Position numbers and translations under genes: made by a program. From Alphaproteobacteria bacterium MarineAlpha9_Bin7 (GTDB taxonomy: Bacteria; Pseudomonadota; Alphaproteobacteria; UBA7887): DNA of 33,255 nucleotides. The notes beneath the pieces were generated by a model, which saw nothing but the letters and a program-made list of their open reading frames with translations, had not been told where the DNA came from and searched no databases. How positions within the stretch are numbered: position 1 is the first letter of the stretch; every line of letters starts with the position of its first letter. This document shows positions 7,772-15,503 of this stretch, piece by piece. The stretch is from assembly GCA_002938115.1 (NCBI GenBank), contig PTKD01000002.1:1-33255 (forward strand). Reading direction: 5' to 3'.

Positions 7772-8418
7772 CTCGAAGCTTCGTTTTCAAAAATATTGCT
7801 AGCGCATTTCATACTGGCCTGCTCATCGCATCCATCGGGATTCTCCCCGCATGCCAGGCAATCCCGATTCCGGATTTTGTTAAAGAAGCAGCAGACAACT
7901 GGCTTTCAGCCGCGACCATGGAGTGCCCAAAAGTTCGAATTCTCAAAGCTGGCCAACGCTACGTCCAATACCAAAGTGGTGCCGGCCGAGATATCACCGA
8001 TATCGAATTGGATGTTCAAATCACCGAAGTAAAGTACACATGCGACCTCAGAAATCGCGGCGATGAGCGTCTTGCACCACAGGACGCACCCTGGAACATA
8101 GTTGTCGGCCTTGATATCTCATTCCGCGTTCGACGTGAGGTCCTCATCCAACAAGAAAAAATTGAAAATATTCCCTTTTTTGTCGCTCTGCTCGACCGAT
8201 TCGGCCAAGTTGTCGAAAAACAGATATTCTCCACAAACCTTTCGTTCTCTCCGGAGACCAGCTCGGAATCACAAGTGCATAGAGAACACATAGTGCTCAA
8301 GATACCGATCCACGACGTAGCCATAGCTGCCAGCTACGAAACCGTAGTTAGTTTTCAACTTAGTCAAGAACAGCTTGACTTAACAAACAACCCTGAGGAT
8401 CGTACGAACAGCCGTTGA
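7768..8418 (+). CDS. Putative lipoprotein of unknown function
   Basis: A 216-aa protein whose N terminus is a lipoprotein signal: a basic start, a hydrophobic segment about residues 17-27, then LPAC with the lipidated cysteine C29. The mature part is beta-rich, without a motif I recognise; two further cysteines (in MECPKV and KYTCDL) could form a disulfide. I prefer GTG 7768, which overlaps the stop of the CDGSH gene by four bases; a TTG at 7744 would add eight residues. The protein should sit in the cell envelope on the periplasmic side. Its link to the cytosolic Fe-S protein upstream is only positional. It ends 22 bases before the gcv promoter. Confidence 0.75.
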   Translation: MTRSFVFKNIASAFHTGLLIASIGILPACQAIPIPDFVKEAADNWLSAATMECPKVRILKAGQRYVQYQSGAGRDITDIELDVQITEVKYTCDLRNRGDERLAPQDAPWNIVVGLDISFRVRREVLIQQEKIENIPFFVALLDRFGQVVEKQIFSTNLSFSPETSSESQVHREHIVLKIPIHDVAIAASYETVVSFQLSQEQLDLTNNPEDRTNSR

Positions 8419-8426
8419 ATGTCCCC

Positions 8427-8453
8427 CGAACGCTTGGGAGTTGACGACGTTCG
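8427..8453. promoter_or_regulatory. Inverted repeat over the gcv -35 region (possible operator)
   Basis: CGAACG (8427-8432) and CGTTCG (8448-8453) form a perfect 6-bp inverted repeat. The starts of the two arms are 21 bp apart, about two helical turns. The repeat brackets and partly overlaps the proposed -35 box of the gcv promoter. The spacing would suit a dimeric regulator, but no regulator gene is nearby and the assignment is an inference. Confidence 0.35.
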
Positions 8454-8468
8454 TTCCCACACTATCAT
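8441..8468 (+). promoter_or_regulatory. Sigma70-like promoter of the gcv operon
   Basis: The -35 box TTGACG (8441-8446) and -10 box TATCAT (8463-8468) match the consensus at five of six positions each, with a 16-bp spacer. Transcription would begin near 8475, some 15 bases before the first glycine aptamer. The 311-base stretch 8419-8729 has no gene and is accounted for by this promoter, the riboswitch and its expression platform. Confidence 0.6.
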
Positions 8469-8490
8469 CTCACCCCTAACAAATTCCCTC

Positions 8491-8690
8491 GCGGGAGAGA
8501 CGGGGCACTCGATCAGGAGTTGGCACCCGCGCCGAAGGAGCAACCGCCCCGGAAACTCTCAGGCAAACGGACCGCATGGGAAGCGAAACTCTGGAAAGCA
8601 GGGATTGCGGCTGTTACGCGTAGTTCCTCACCGACGGGGTAAACCACTGGGACAGTGGTGAATCTCTCAGGTTCTCAGACAGAGGGGGCA
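8491..8690 (+). promoter_or_regulatory. Tandem glycine riboswitch
   Basis: Two glycine aptamers lie in series ahead of gcvT. Aptamer 1 (about 8491-8575): P1 GCGG (8491-8494) with CCGC (8572-8575); P2 GAGAG (8495-8499) with CTCTC (8556-8560); a CGGGGC/GCCCCG helix (8501-8506 with 8546-8551); and the conserved GCCGAAGGAGCAA (8531-8543) and AAACTCTCAGGCAAACGGAC. After a short linker, aptamer 2 (about 8588-8690) has P1 CTCTG (8589-8593) with CAGAG (8680-8684), the core ACCGACGGGGTAAACC, and CTCTCAGGTTCTCAGACAGAG-like 3' sequence. The architecture and position before gcv genes are those of the known glycine riboswitch class. Confidence 0.93.
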
Positions 8691-8727
8691 ATGCACGCGC
8701 GTGCACGTGTGCGGCTGTCGGAGAACC
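8670..8727 (+). promoter_or_regulatory. Expression platform: hairpin sequestering the gcvT ribosome site
   Basis: GGTTCTC (8670-8676) pairs perfectly with GAGAACC (8721-8727). After one A/G mismatch the helix continues with GACAG (8678-8682) against CTGTC (8715-8719). The 3' arm carries the gcvT Shine-Dalgarno GGAG (8720-8723), partly hidden when the hairpin forms. The 5' arm uses the 3' core and P1 strand of aptamer 2 (8680-8684), so glycine-bound aptamer 2 and this hairpin cannot coexist. Inference: glycine binding frees the ribosome site, a translational ON switch. Confidence 0.65.
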
Positions 8728-8729
8728 AA

Positions 8730-9857
8730 GTGAGTCAAAAAAAACCTGTGAACCGTTCCCTTAAGCAAACTCCCTTGTGCTCGCTGCACAAGACCCTTGG
8801 TGCACGAATGGGCACGTTCGCCGGGTTTGATATGCCGATAAACTATCCGACCGGCATAATAGCGGAACACCGCCATTGCCGAACAGCAGCATCCTTGTTT
8901 GACGTATCTCACATGAGCCAATTTTGTATTCGTGGCTCAAACGGCCTCGCAGAAATTGCAGCAGCGCTGGAGTTAATGGTACCGGGGGATATTCAAGGAT
9001 TGCGACTCGGGCAATTACGTTACACGATGCTCACGAATGACCAAGGGGGGGTCATTGATGACGTGATCGTGGCTCGGGTCGCCAATCACTTTCATTTGAT
9101 CGGAAACGCTTCTCGTTCTAAAACAGATAAAAAAATACTTTGCGACAAACTACCTGCCAGCATCTCGGTGACGCAGCTTGATAGGGCGCTTATCGCCCTT
9201 CAAGGCCCAAAAGCAGAAGAAGTTCTTGTTCGGCATATGCCTAAATTGCGTACCATAAATTTTATGTATGGGAATAAATTTGAGCTTGCCGGTGCGGAAT
9301 GTTGGGTTTCCCGTTCCGGATACACCGGCGAAGATGGTTTCGAAATATCCGTTCCAGCAAATCAAGCCGTAGAAGTGGCTGAGCTGATTCTTGATGAGGA
9401 AGAAGTGAAGCCTGCTGGATTGGGAGCACGTGACTCCCTACGACTTGAAGCCGGTTTATGCCTCTATGGGCATGATTTAAACGAAACCATTACACCAATT
9501 GAAGCCGGCCTACACTGGACAATCAGTCGGCGAAGGCGAGCACAAAAAAACTTCCCGGGGGCGCATAAAATTTTACATCAGCTCATTGAGGGTCCCAAGC
9601 AACAACGGATTGGACTCCAACCAGCAGGAAATATCCTTGTACGCGAGGGAGCTAAAATCAACGACACGAATGGCAACAATATTGGGACCGTAACAAGTGG
9701 TGGCTTTGGCCCAACCATCGGAGGGCCAATAGCGGTTGGTTATATAGCCAAGGAGAAAATACACATGGGCGCCTGCCTGAAATTGCGAGTCCGAAATAAG
9801 GAAATTGAGGCTGCAATGACATCTTTGCCCTTTGTCCAACATCGCTATCGCAAATGA
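8730..9857 (+). CDS. gcvT: Glycine cleavage system T protein (aminomethyltransferase)
   Basis: A 375-aa enzyme that transfers the methylene group from the aminomethyl-lipoyl H protein to tetrahydrofolate and releases ammonia. Family features seen are TPLCSLHKTLGARMGTFAGF (residues 14-33), FDVSHMSQ (57-64), the conserved acidic pair in NDQGGVIDDVIV (103-114), SGYTGEDGFEI and the C-terminal VTSGGFGPTIG. I chose GTG 8730: GGAG lies 6 nt upstream, the length suits the family, and earlier in-frame starts (8655, 8691) lie inside the riboswitch and its platform. It is first in the gcvT-gcvH-gcvPA-gcvPB operon and should be controlled by glycine through that leader. Confidence 0.94.
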   Translation: MSQKKPVNRSLKQTPLCSLHKTLGARMGTFAGFDMPINYPTGIIAEHRHCRTAASLFDVSHMSQFCIRGSNGLAEIAAALELMVPGDIQGLRLGQLRYTMLTNDQGGVIDDVIVARVANHFHLIGNASRSKTDKKILCDKLPASISVTQLDRALIALQGPKAEEVLVRHMPKLRTINFMYGNKFELAGAECWVSRSGYTGEDGFEISVPANQAVEVAELILDEEEVKPAGLGARDSLRLEAGLCLYGHDLNETITPIEAGLHWTISRRRRAQKNFPGAHKILHQLIEGPKQQRIGLQPAGNILVREGAKINDTNGNNIGTVTSGGFGPTIGGPIAVGYIAKEKIHMGACLKLRVRNKEIEAAMTSLPFVQHRYRK

Positions 9858-9905
9858 TGGGAATACGGCCGTCGCAGGATACAATCGGTAAACAGGGACT
9901 AGCAA

Positions 9906-10301
9906 ATGGTGAACATTAGATACACAACGGAACACGAGTGGATCCGACTCGAGCAAAGTTCCGGAGAAATCGTAGGCGCTGGTATTGTCGGCATAACTGA
10001 TTACGCTCAACAACAACTGGGTGACATCGTTTTTGTGGAACTTCCAACCTTAGGGGCAGTGCTTTCTCAAGGAGATGAGGCCGCAGTGATCGAATCGGTT
10101 AAAGCGGCGAGCGAGCTATACAGTCCTGTTGGCGGAGAAGTAGTCGCGGTAAACGAAAATCTCACGGAACAACCGGCACTGGTAAATACCGATCCAGCTG
10201 GAAGTGGATGGTTCGTGAAGATACGGCTGTCAGACACTAACGAACTTAACGGCTTGATGGACGAAGCATCCTACCGAGCATTCGTTGATGACCTCGACTG
10301 A
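9906..10301 (+). CDS. gcvH: Glycine cleavage system H protein
   Basis: A 131-aa lipoyl carrier protein that shuttles the aminomethyl intermediate between the P, T and L proteins. The lipoylation site is K66 in AVIESVKAASELYSPV, embedded in the usual single lipoyl fold. The N terminus RYTTEHEWIRLE is the H-protein signature. ATG 9906 has AGGGA 7 nt upstream. It lies 48 bases after gcvT and 14 before gcvPA. The length (about 125-130 is usual) and residues are normal. Lipoate attachment enzymes and the L protein (lipoamide dehydrogenase) are not in the window. Confidence 0.97.
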   Translation: MVNIRYTTEHEWIRLEQSSGEIVGAGIVGITDYAQQQLGDIVFVELPTLGAVLSQGDEAAVIESVKAASELYSPVGGEVVAVNENLTEQPALVNTDPAGSGWFVKIRLSDTNELNGLMDEASYRAFVDDLD

Positions 10302-10315
10302 CGAAGTCAGACACG

Positions 10316-11677
10316 ATGCGATACCTACCTCATACTGCTGAAGACCGACGGGCCATGATGACAGACATCGGCATTGGCAGCATCGAGGAACTGTTTAAAG
10401 ACGTGCCTAACGAAGCACGCCTAGATAGGCCACTTGAGCTACCAAACCACGCGGATGAACTCTCCGTAGAACGGCATATAACCGGCCTTGCAGCACAAAA
10501 TGTTACTGCCGGAGCGGTTCCATGTTTCATAGGCGGCGGAGCATATCGTCATCATGTACCGGCAGCGGTTGATGCGTTGATACAGCGCGGTGAATTTCTC
10601 ACGTCCTATACGCCTTACCAACCAGAGATTAGCCAGGGCACCCTGCAAGCTCTTTTCGAGTTTCAGACTCAAGTCAGTTTGATCACCGGCATGGAGGTGG
10701 CAAATGGCTCCATGTACGATGGCTCCACAGCCTGTGCAGAGGCCGTCTTGATGGCTGGGCGTGTTACCAAGCGTCAGCGTGCAGTACTTTCCGGCGGCCT
10801 CAATCCGCTTTATTGTGACGTTGTCGAGACATTGGCGCAATTTACTGGACTCGAAATTGAGAAGAGTAGACCTAATGCACCAACGCGTGGACACCACGAC
10901 ACCCTTGCGCTCGAGGCCCGTGTAAACAACGACACGGCCTGCGTGGTGGTCCAATTTCCTGATTTTTTTGGTGTAATCCGGGACTTTACTGCTCTCTCTG
11001 CACGTTGCCATGAACAGGGCACGCTACTAATAGTAGTGGTCACGGAGCCCGTCGCACTGGGCGCCCTCAAGGCTCCCGGCGATATGGGAGCTGATATCGT
11101 CGTCGGTGAAGGCCAGTCCCTGGGAGTCGGTCTGAATTTCGGTGGTCCGTATGTCGGGCTTTTTGCTACAAAAGAAAAATATTTACGGCAAATGCCAGGA
11201 CGAGTGGCTGGCGAAACTCTAGACTCCGACGGAAAGCGGGGCTGGGTATTAACACTCAATGCACGTGAGCAGCACATTCGCCGCGAGAAAGCAACTAGCA
11301 ACATATGTACCAACTCCGGTCTTTGTGCGCTTGCCTTTAGCATTCATCTCTCACTTTTGGGTGAAACTGGGTTTGCTCGACTTGCGGCCCTTAACCACTC
11401 CACTGCTCGGTCGTTGGCAGAAAAATTGGCTGGGTTGCAAGGTATCGAAGTCCTGAATGGCGCTTACTTTAACGAGTTTACGGTTCGCCTATCGCGTGAA
11501 TCTGCCCCAGTTATAGAAGAACTCGCCCAAAAAAAGATACTCGCAGGCGTGCCGCTAAGTCGACTTTATCCGGATCGCAAGGATTTCAAAGATTTAGCTT
11601 TGATGACGGCTACTGAAACCACAACTGACTCGGACATCCAGGCTCTTCTTCAAGCACTGTCGGAATCCGTACTATGA
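10316..11677 (+). CDS. gcvPA: Glycine dehydrogenase (decarboxylating), subunit 1
   Basis: The 453-aa N-terminal half of the P protein in its two-subunit form. It begins MRYLPHTAEDRRAMM, typical of GcvPA, and carries FIGGGAYRHHVPAAVD, SFTPYQPE-like TSYTPYQPEISQGTLQALFE, and MYDGSTACAEAVLMA. It has the PLP-transferase fold but not the cofactor lysine, which is in GcvPB. The two form the heteromeric enzyme that decarboxylates glycine and loads the aminomethyl group on H protein. Its stop overlaps the gcvPB start by four bases, consistent with stoichiometric coupled translation. No clear Shine-Dalgarno is seen, and the start is set by homology. Confidence 0.96.
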   Translation: MRYLPHTAEDRRAMMTDIGIGSIEELFKDVPNEARLDRPLELPNHADELSVERHITGLAAQNVTAGAVPCFIGGGAYRHHVPAAVDALIQRGEFLTSYTPYQPEISQGTLQALFEFQTQVSLITGMEVANGSMYDGSTACAEAVLMAGRVTKRQRAVLSGGLNPLYCDVVETLAQFTGLEIEKSRPNAPTRGHHDTLALEARVNNDTACVVVQFPDFFGVIRDFTALSARCHEQGTLLIVVVTEPVALGALKAPGDMGADIVVGEGQSLGVGLNFGGPYVGLFATKEKYLRQMPGRVAGETLDSDGKRGWVLTLNAREQHIRREKATSNICTNSGLCALAFSIHLSLLGETGFARLAALNHSTARSLAEKLAGLQGIEVLNGAYFNEFTVRLSRESAPVIEELAQKKILAGVPLSRLYPDRKDFKDLALMTATETTTDSDIQALLQALSESVL

Positions 11678-13245
11678 CCAATGACCGCAGCCAGGGTCGT
11701 CACCGACGAGCGAAAAAAGACAGTGTGGCGAATAACAGCTCGACGATCACCGGTAACAGAGCGCTACAAATTGAAGAGCCCTTAATTTTTGAGCAAGGAG
11801 CAAAAGGCCGCACCGGAGTTGACCTTCCTGCTCCCACCGACGAGAGTACAGCTGCTCTTGGCGGCCTTGAACGCGATAAACCGATCGGGCTTCCAGGACT
11901 ATCTGAACCGGAGGTTGTGAGGCACTACACGCGTCTGAGCCGCAATAACTACGCAATCGATATAGGTTTTTACCCTCTCGGCTCGTGCACGATGAAACAT
12001 AATCCACGCCTCAACGAGCGCCTCTCCCGTCTCCCGGGCTTGGCAGACATCCATCCGCTTCAACCAGAATCAACTGTGCAAGGCGGACTTGCATTGATCG
12101 AACAAGTATCAAATTGGCTTAAAATTTTAACTGGTTTTCCCGCCGTGGCAATGTCACCCGCAGCAGGCGCACAAGGCGAATTATGTGGACTCATGACCAT
12201 CCGAACCCATTTAATGGCACGCGGAGACCCACGGACCGTAGTGCTCGTACCAGATTCCGCACACGGAACGAATCCAGCGACTGCTGCAATGTGTGGTTAT
12301 CAGATTGAGTCAGTTCCGTCCAACCAGAGGGGTCGCGTGGACCTGAACGCACTTCAGGCACGCCTCGGACCGGACATCGCAGCCTTAATGCTGACCAACC
12401 CAAACACCTGCGGATTGTTTGAAGAGGAAATAATCGAAATCGCGGCCGCCGTGCACGATTCTGGCGCGTTATTCTACTGTGATGGCGCAAATTTTAATGC
12501 GCTGGTGGGGAAAGTGCGACCTGCAGACCTTGGCATAGACATTATGCACTTGAACCTGCACAAAACGTTTTCGACGCCGCACGGTGGTGGTGGACCAGGG
12601 GCCGGGCCGGTTGTCATGACAAACGAACTAGCTCCCTACGCACCCCTACCCTGGTTGTTACGAGAAGGTGAAACACTGCTGCTGATCGAACACCCAGAAC
12701 GACAAGCAAAAACTTCGTTTGGCCGGATGAGGGCATGGCATGGACAAATGGGCATGTTTGTTCGTGCATTAGCATACATGCTCAGCCATGGCGGGGATGG
12801 CTTACGCCAAGTTGCGGAAGATGCAGTTCTTAACGCGAATTATCTTCGCGTGGGTCTAGAGGGAAAATATACCATGCCATATAGTGGCCTCTGCATGCAT
12901 GAGGTGCTTTGCGACGACGAGTTTATTAAGGATACCGATATAACTACGCTTGATATTGCTAAGACGCTTATCGACGAAGGCTATCACCCGATGACAATCT
13001 ATTTTCCATTGATTGCCCACGGCGCAATGCTGATAGAACCAACGGAAACAGAAAGCCGTCAGACTCTTGATCAATTTATCAAAGTGCTACGTGCTATAGC
13101 GGACCAAATCAGCTCAGGAGATTCAAAAAGATTCCACCGTGCACCGTTGCATGCCCCGCGTCGACGACTGGATGAGACTCGGGCCGCGCGGCAGCCAAAC
13201 TTGCGTTGGAAAGAGTCGACCCCAACATCCTCACCAAGGAAGTGA
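11674..13245 (+). CDS. gcvPB: Glycine dehydrogenase (decarboxylating), subunit 2
   Basis: The 523-aa PLP-bearing subunit of the split P protein. The cofactor lysine is K297 in HLNLHKTFSTPHGGGGPG. Other family blocks are GFYPLGSCTMKHNPR (98-112), SPAAGAQGELCG (161-172), DSAHGTNPATAAMCG (194-208) and YFPLIAHGAMLIEPTET. The first 35 residues are polar and variable. The C terminus ends with the RRRLDETRAARQPNLRW-type tail usual in alphaproteobacteria. It is the last gene of the gcv operon. Downstream are 184 bases with no gene before the convergent atpF; I see no classical U-run terminator there, only a 16-bp palindrome. Confidence 0.96.
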   Translation: MTNDRSQGRHRRAKKDSVANNSSTITGNRALQIEEPLIFEQGAKGRTGVDLPAPTDESTAALGGLERDKPIGLPGLSEPEVVRHYTRLSRNNYAIDIGFYPLGSCTMKHNPRLNERLSRLPGLADIHPLQPESTVQGGLALIEQVSNWLKILTGFPAVAMSPAAGAQGELCGLMTIRTHLMARGDPRTVVLVPDSAHGTNPATAAMCGYQIESVPSNQRGRVDLNALQARLGPDIAALMLTNPNTCGLFEEEIIEIAAAVHDSGALFYCDGANFNALVGKVRPADLGIDIMHLNLHKTFSTPHGGGGPGAGPVVMTNELAPYAPLPWLLREGETLLLIEHPERQAKTSFGRMRAWHGQMGMFVRALAYMLSHGGDGLRQVAEDAVLNANYLRVGLEGKYTMPYSGLCMHEVLCDDEFIKDTDITTLDIAKTLIDEGYHPMTIYFPLIAHGAMLIEPTETESRQTLDQFIKVLRAIADQISSGDSKRFHRAPLHAPRRRLDETRAARQPNLRWKESTPTSSPRK

Positions 13246-13403
13246 GAACTAGCCAATACCGGAAAGAAAACCGAGCCTCTACAAGAATTCTTTCAAGGGG
13301 ATTCTCGTACCATCATGCCAATCTTAGACTTAACTCAACAGACATTACGCACTGCACAACCGAAGCCTGCCAAGGATTTAAGCGGAGACACAAATTGACC
13401 ATA

Positions 13404-13419
13404 TTATCCATATGGATAA
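13404..13419. repeat. 16-bp perfect palindrome between gcvPB and atpF
   Basis: TTATCCATATGGATAA is a perfect 16-bp palindrome located 11 bases from the atpF stop, in the convergent 184-bp gap. Convergent operons often end in a shared hairpin, but this one is AT-rich and lacks a flanking U-run on either strand. It could instead be a binding site. A smaller palindrome, AAGAATTCTT, is at 13283-13292. Confidence 0.4.
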
Positions 13420-13429
13420 CCACGCCCAT

Positions 13430-13930
13430 CTACGACACCTGTCGTAACCTCGTCCCAAGGTCCTCGATTGAATCATCGATAAGCTTAGTCGCCTGACTTT
13501 GGTTAAGATTCTGTGTAATCATATATTCGACAGCCGCCATCGCCATCTCAGAAGCAGCAACGCGAACCTCGTCCACCATCTGAACCTCAGCACGTGCGAT
13601 ATTTTGCGCCGTCTGTTTTTCGCGTTGAAGAAGCTGTGCCGCTAGACGCGTCCTGGCAGCCTCTAACATAAGCGCGCTGTCTCGGCGCGCACGCTCAAGC
13701 ATTGCTTCGGTCTCACCGTCAACGCCTCGTTGCTGTCGTTGATATTGTGCCAGCAGGCTTTGCGCTTCCTCTCGCAATCGCGCCGCAGCATCAAGTTCTT
13801 CGCGAATGCGGGTAGCGCGCGCATCTAACGCCACAGTGATCGCCAGGTTGGCCTTCTTAGCTACTAGGGCTATAAAAATAAGGAACGCGACCAGAACCCA
13901 AGTCTCCGGATTCTCTAACAAATGTTCCAT
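13430..13930 (-). CDS. atpF: ATP synthase Fo subunit b
   Basis: A 166-aa peripheral-stalk subunit. A single N-terminal membrane helix (about residues 10-30, WVLVAFLIFIALVAKKA) is followed by a long charged helix rich in Glu, Arg and Ala, as expected for the coiled-coil b stalk joining Fo to the F1 head. ATG 13930 has GGGAG four bases upstream. It is the last gene of the atpI-atpB-atpE-atpF'-atpF operon, 12 bases after atpF'. F1 genes are not in the window, in keeping with the split Fo/F1 arrangement of alphaproteobacteria. Confidence 0.93.
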   Translation of the reverse strand: MEHLLENPETWVLVAFLIFIALVAKKANLAITVALDARATRIREELDAAARLREEAQSLLAQYQRQQRGVDGETEAMLERARRDSALMLEAARTRLAAQLLQREKQTAQNIARAEVQMVDEVRVAASEMAMAAVEYMITQNLNQSQATKLIDDSIEDLGTRLRQVS

Positions 13931-13942
13931 GGTTCTCCCCGA

Positions 13943-14428
13943 TTAGGACTTCCTGACAACATCGACAGCGGCTCGCGCCTGTTCTTCCGAAACTTCAAGC
14001 CCGATAAACTTTTTTACTCCCGAACGCGCAGAAACACCTGCAGCAACAACTACTTCGTCCACAGCTTGTGCCATAATATTTCGTATCCGACGCTCGCTCT
14101 CAGCCACTTTATTTTCTAGCTGCCCTTTAAGAGCATCCAGGCGCTGCACTGTTTCACGCTGGAGAGTCTCGCGCGCCTCCGACAAAATTATCTCTGTTTT
14201 CGCGTGTGCCGCCGCCATCAAGGATTCATATTCAGCTAGTGCGACCGTTGCTTCATCACGCAATTTCTCAGCTAACTCTAAATCCTGATCTAGCCGACGT
14301 TGACGACTTTCCAAAATGTCGGTGATACGTGGCAAAGCTAACCTCGCCATCAAAAAATAAAGGGTGGCGAAGGCAAAAATTGACCAGGCAATTTGCGGAA
14401 AATAGTCTGCGAATTCCATCTGAGGCAC
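13943..14428 (-). CDS. ATP synthase Fo subunit b'
   Basis: A 161-aa second b-type subunit, marking an Fo with a b/b' heterodimeric stalk, as in alphaproteobacteria, cyanobacteria and chloroplasts. The N-terminal MPQMEFADYFPQIAWSIFAF runs into a membrane helix ending FLMARLALPRITDILESR, the b' signature. The rest (about 35-160) is a charged coiled coil. The start is GTG 14428, with AAGGAG 6 nt upstream, the clearest ribosome site in this operon. It sits between atpE and atpF. It is often labelled atpF', atpX or atpG2, so no single symbol is given. Confidence 0.93.
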   Translation of the reverse strand: MPQMEFADYFPQIAWSIFAFATLYFLMARLALPRITDILESRQRRLDQDLELAEKLRDEATVALAEYESLMAAAHAKTEIILSEARETLQRETVQRLDALKGQLENKVAESERRIRNIMAQAVDEVVVAAGVSARSGVKKFIGLEVSEEQARAAVDVVRKS

Positions 14429-14468
14429 GGCAGTCTCCTTCTATCGTCGATAGAACGACATAAAACCG

Positions 14469-14693
14469 TCAGCCAAATAAAATAAGAAATGCCATCACCA
14501 AAGCGTACAACGCCACCGCCTCTGTTAACGCAAATCCCAACAACACATTACCAAACATACGTGGCGCGGCCGCTGGATTCCGAATGCCACCAGCAACGTA
14601 ATGCCCGAAGATGGTCCCGATCCCCACGCCGGCTCCGGCTACTCCAATCGTGGCTAACCCAGCACCGATAAGTTTCGCGGCTTCTACATCCAT
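14469..14693 (-). CDS. atpE: ATP synthase Fo subunit c
   Basis: A 74-aa proteolipid hairpin forming the rotor ring. Helix 1 has the Gly-rich GAGLATIGVAGAGVGIGTIF (residues 10-29), the polar loop is GGIRNPAAAPRM (35-46), and helix 2 carries the ion-binding carboxylate E58 in GFALTEAVALYALV. I do not see the set of polar residues that marks sodium-type rings, so proton use is more likely. ATG 14693 has AAGGG about 11 nt upstream. The gene lies between atpB and atpF', with 54 bases before it that could modulate its high expression. Confidence 0.97.
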   Translation of the reverse strand: MDVEAAKLIGAGLATIGVAGAGVGIGTIFGHYVAGGIRNPAAAPRMFGNVLLGFALTEAVALYALVMAFLILFG

Positions 14694-14747
14694 GAGTTTT
14701 AAATCCCTTACGTTATAGACAACAACTTTCTGTTCGAGTTGGCCAAA

Positions 14748-15482
14748 TCAATGGTGCAAATGTATCGCATCATTGATGTACAGGCAGGTTAAAACAGCGA
14801 ACACGTACGCCTGCAAAAACGCAATCAAAGTTTCCAACGCGAACAACAAAACAATAAATATTAAGGGCGCCACCCCCATTAAGCCCAGTGCCACTACAAA
14901 CCCGGCAAAGACCTTTAACATAGTGTGCCCAGCCATCATATTTGCAGCAAGACGCACAGATAGGCTGATTGGGCGGGACAAATAGGAAATGAATTCAATT
15001 GGGACTAAGAGCGGAGCCAAATAAATAGGCACCCCGGGAGGAAGAAAAAAGCCGAAAAATTTAAGACCATGCCGAACAAAGCCGAGCACAGTAACTCCAA
15101 TAAAAATCGCACCGGCAAAGACAAACGTAACAATTATGTGGCTGGTGACCGTAAAACTATATGGAATTAACCCGAGAACATTGCAAAATAAGAGAAACAT
15201 AAACAAGCTAAAAACAAACGCAAAATACGGCCGTCCTTCAATCCCAATATTGTCTCGAACGCTTTTGGCAACGAGTTCATAAGCAAGCTCAACCATAGAT
15301 TGCCAACGCCCCGGCACCATAGCGTGGCGACGTGCCCCCACCATCAAAAACAGCGTGATGGACGCAACCGCTATTACCATCATTAACGAAGAATTCGTAA
15401 ATGAGACGTCAACCCCACCAATATCAAGCTCAACTAACCTCTTGATGGCAAACTGTTCTAAGGGGCTATGCTCTGCCGCCAC
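14748..15482 (-). CDS. atpB: ATP synthase Fo subunit a
   Basis: A 244-aa integral membrane subunit forming the proton channels against the c-ring. It starts MAAEHSPLEQFAIKRL and has five to six hydrophobic helices. The essential arginine lies in the conserved LSVRLAANMMAGHTML segment, and the last helix region has LFALETLIAFLQAYVFAVL. The length is normal. Start GTG 15482 follows a GGAGGGAG ribosome site with a 6-nt gap. The atpI stop is 21 bases upstream. All positions are consistent with a functional Fo. Confidence 0.96.
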   Translation of the reverse strand: MAAEHSPLEQFAIKRLVELDIGGVDVSFTNSSLMMVIAVASITLFLMVGARRHAMVPGRWQSMVELAYELVAKSVRDNIGIEGRPYFAFVFSLFMFLLFCNVLGLIPYSFTVTSHIIVTFVFAGAIFIGVTVLGFVRHGLKFFGFFLPPGVPIYLAPLLVPIEFISYLSRPISLSVRLAANMMAGHTMLKVFAGFVVALGLMGVAPLIFIVLLFALETLIAFLQAYVFAVLTCLYINDAIHLHH

Positions 15483-15503
15483 AGGGATCTCCCTCCATAC
15501 AAA

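Noticed and set aside
8419..8661. An open reading frame of about 80 codons upstream of gcvT
   Set aside because: It lies across the gcv promoter and the first riboswitch aptamer, has no domain, and is explained by RNA structure.
10439..11343. Long antisense reading frames opposite gcvPA
   Set aside because: GcvPA is unmistakable on the plus strand; the antisense frames have no recognisable family content or ribosome sites.
13206..13496. Plus-strand reading frame after gcvPB
   Set aside because: It overlaps the gcvPB end and runs into antisense atpF, with no start signal or family resemblance.
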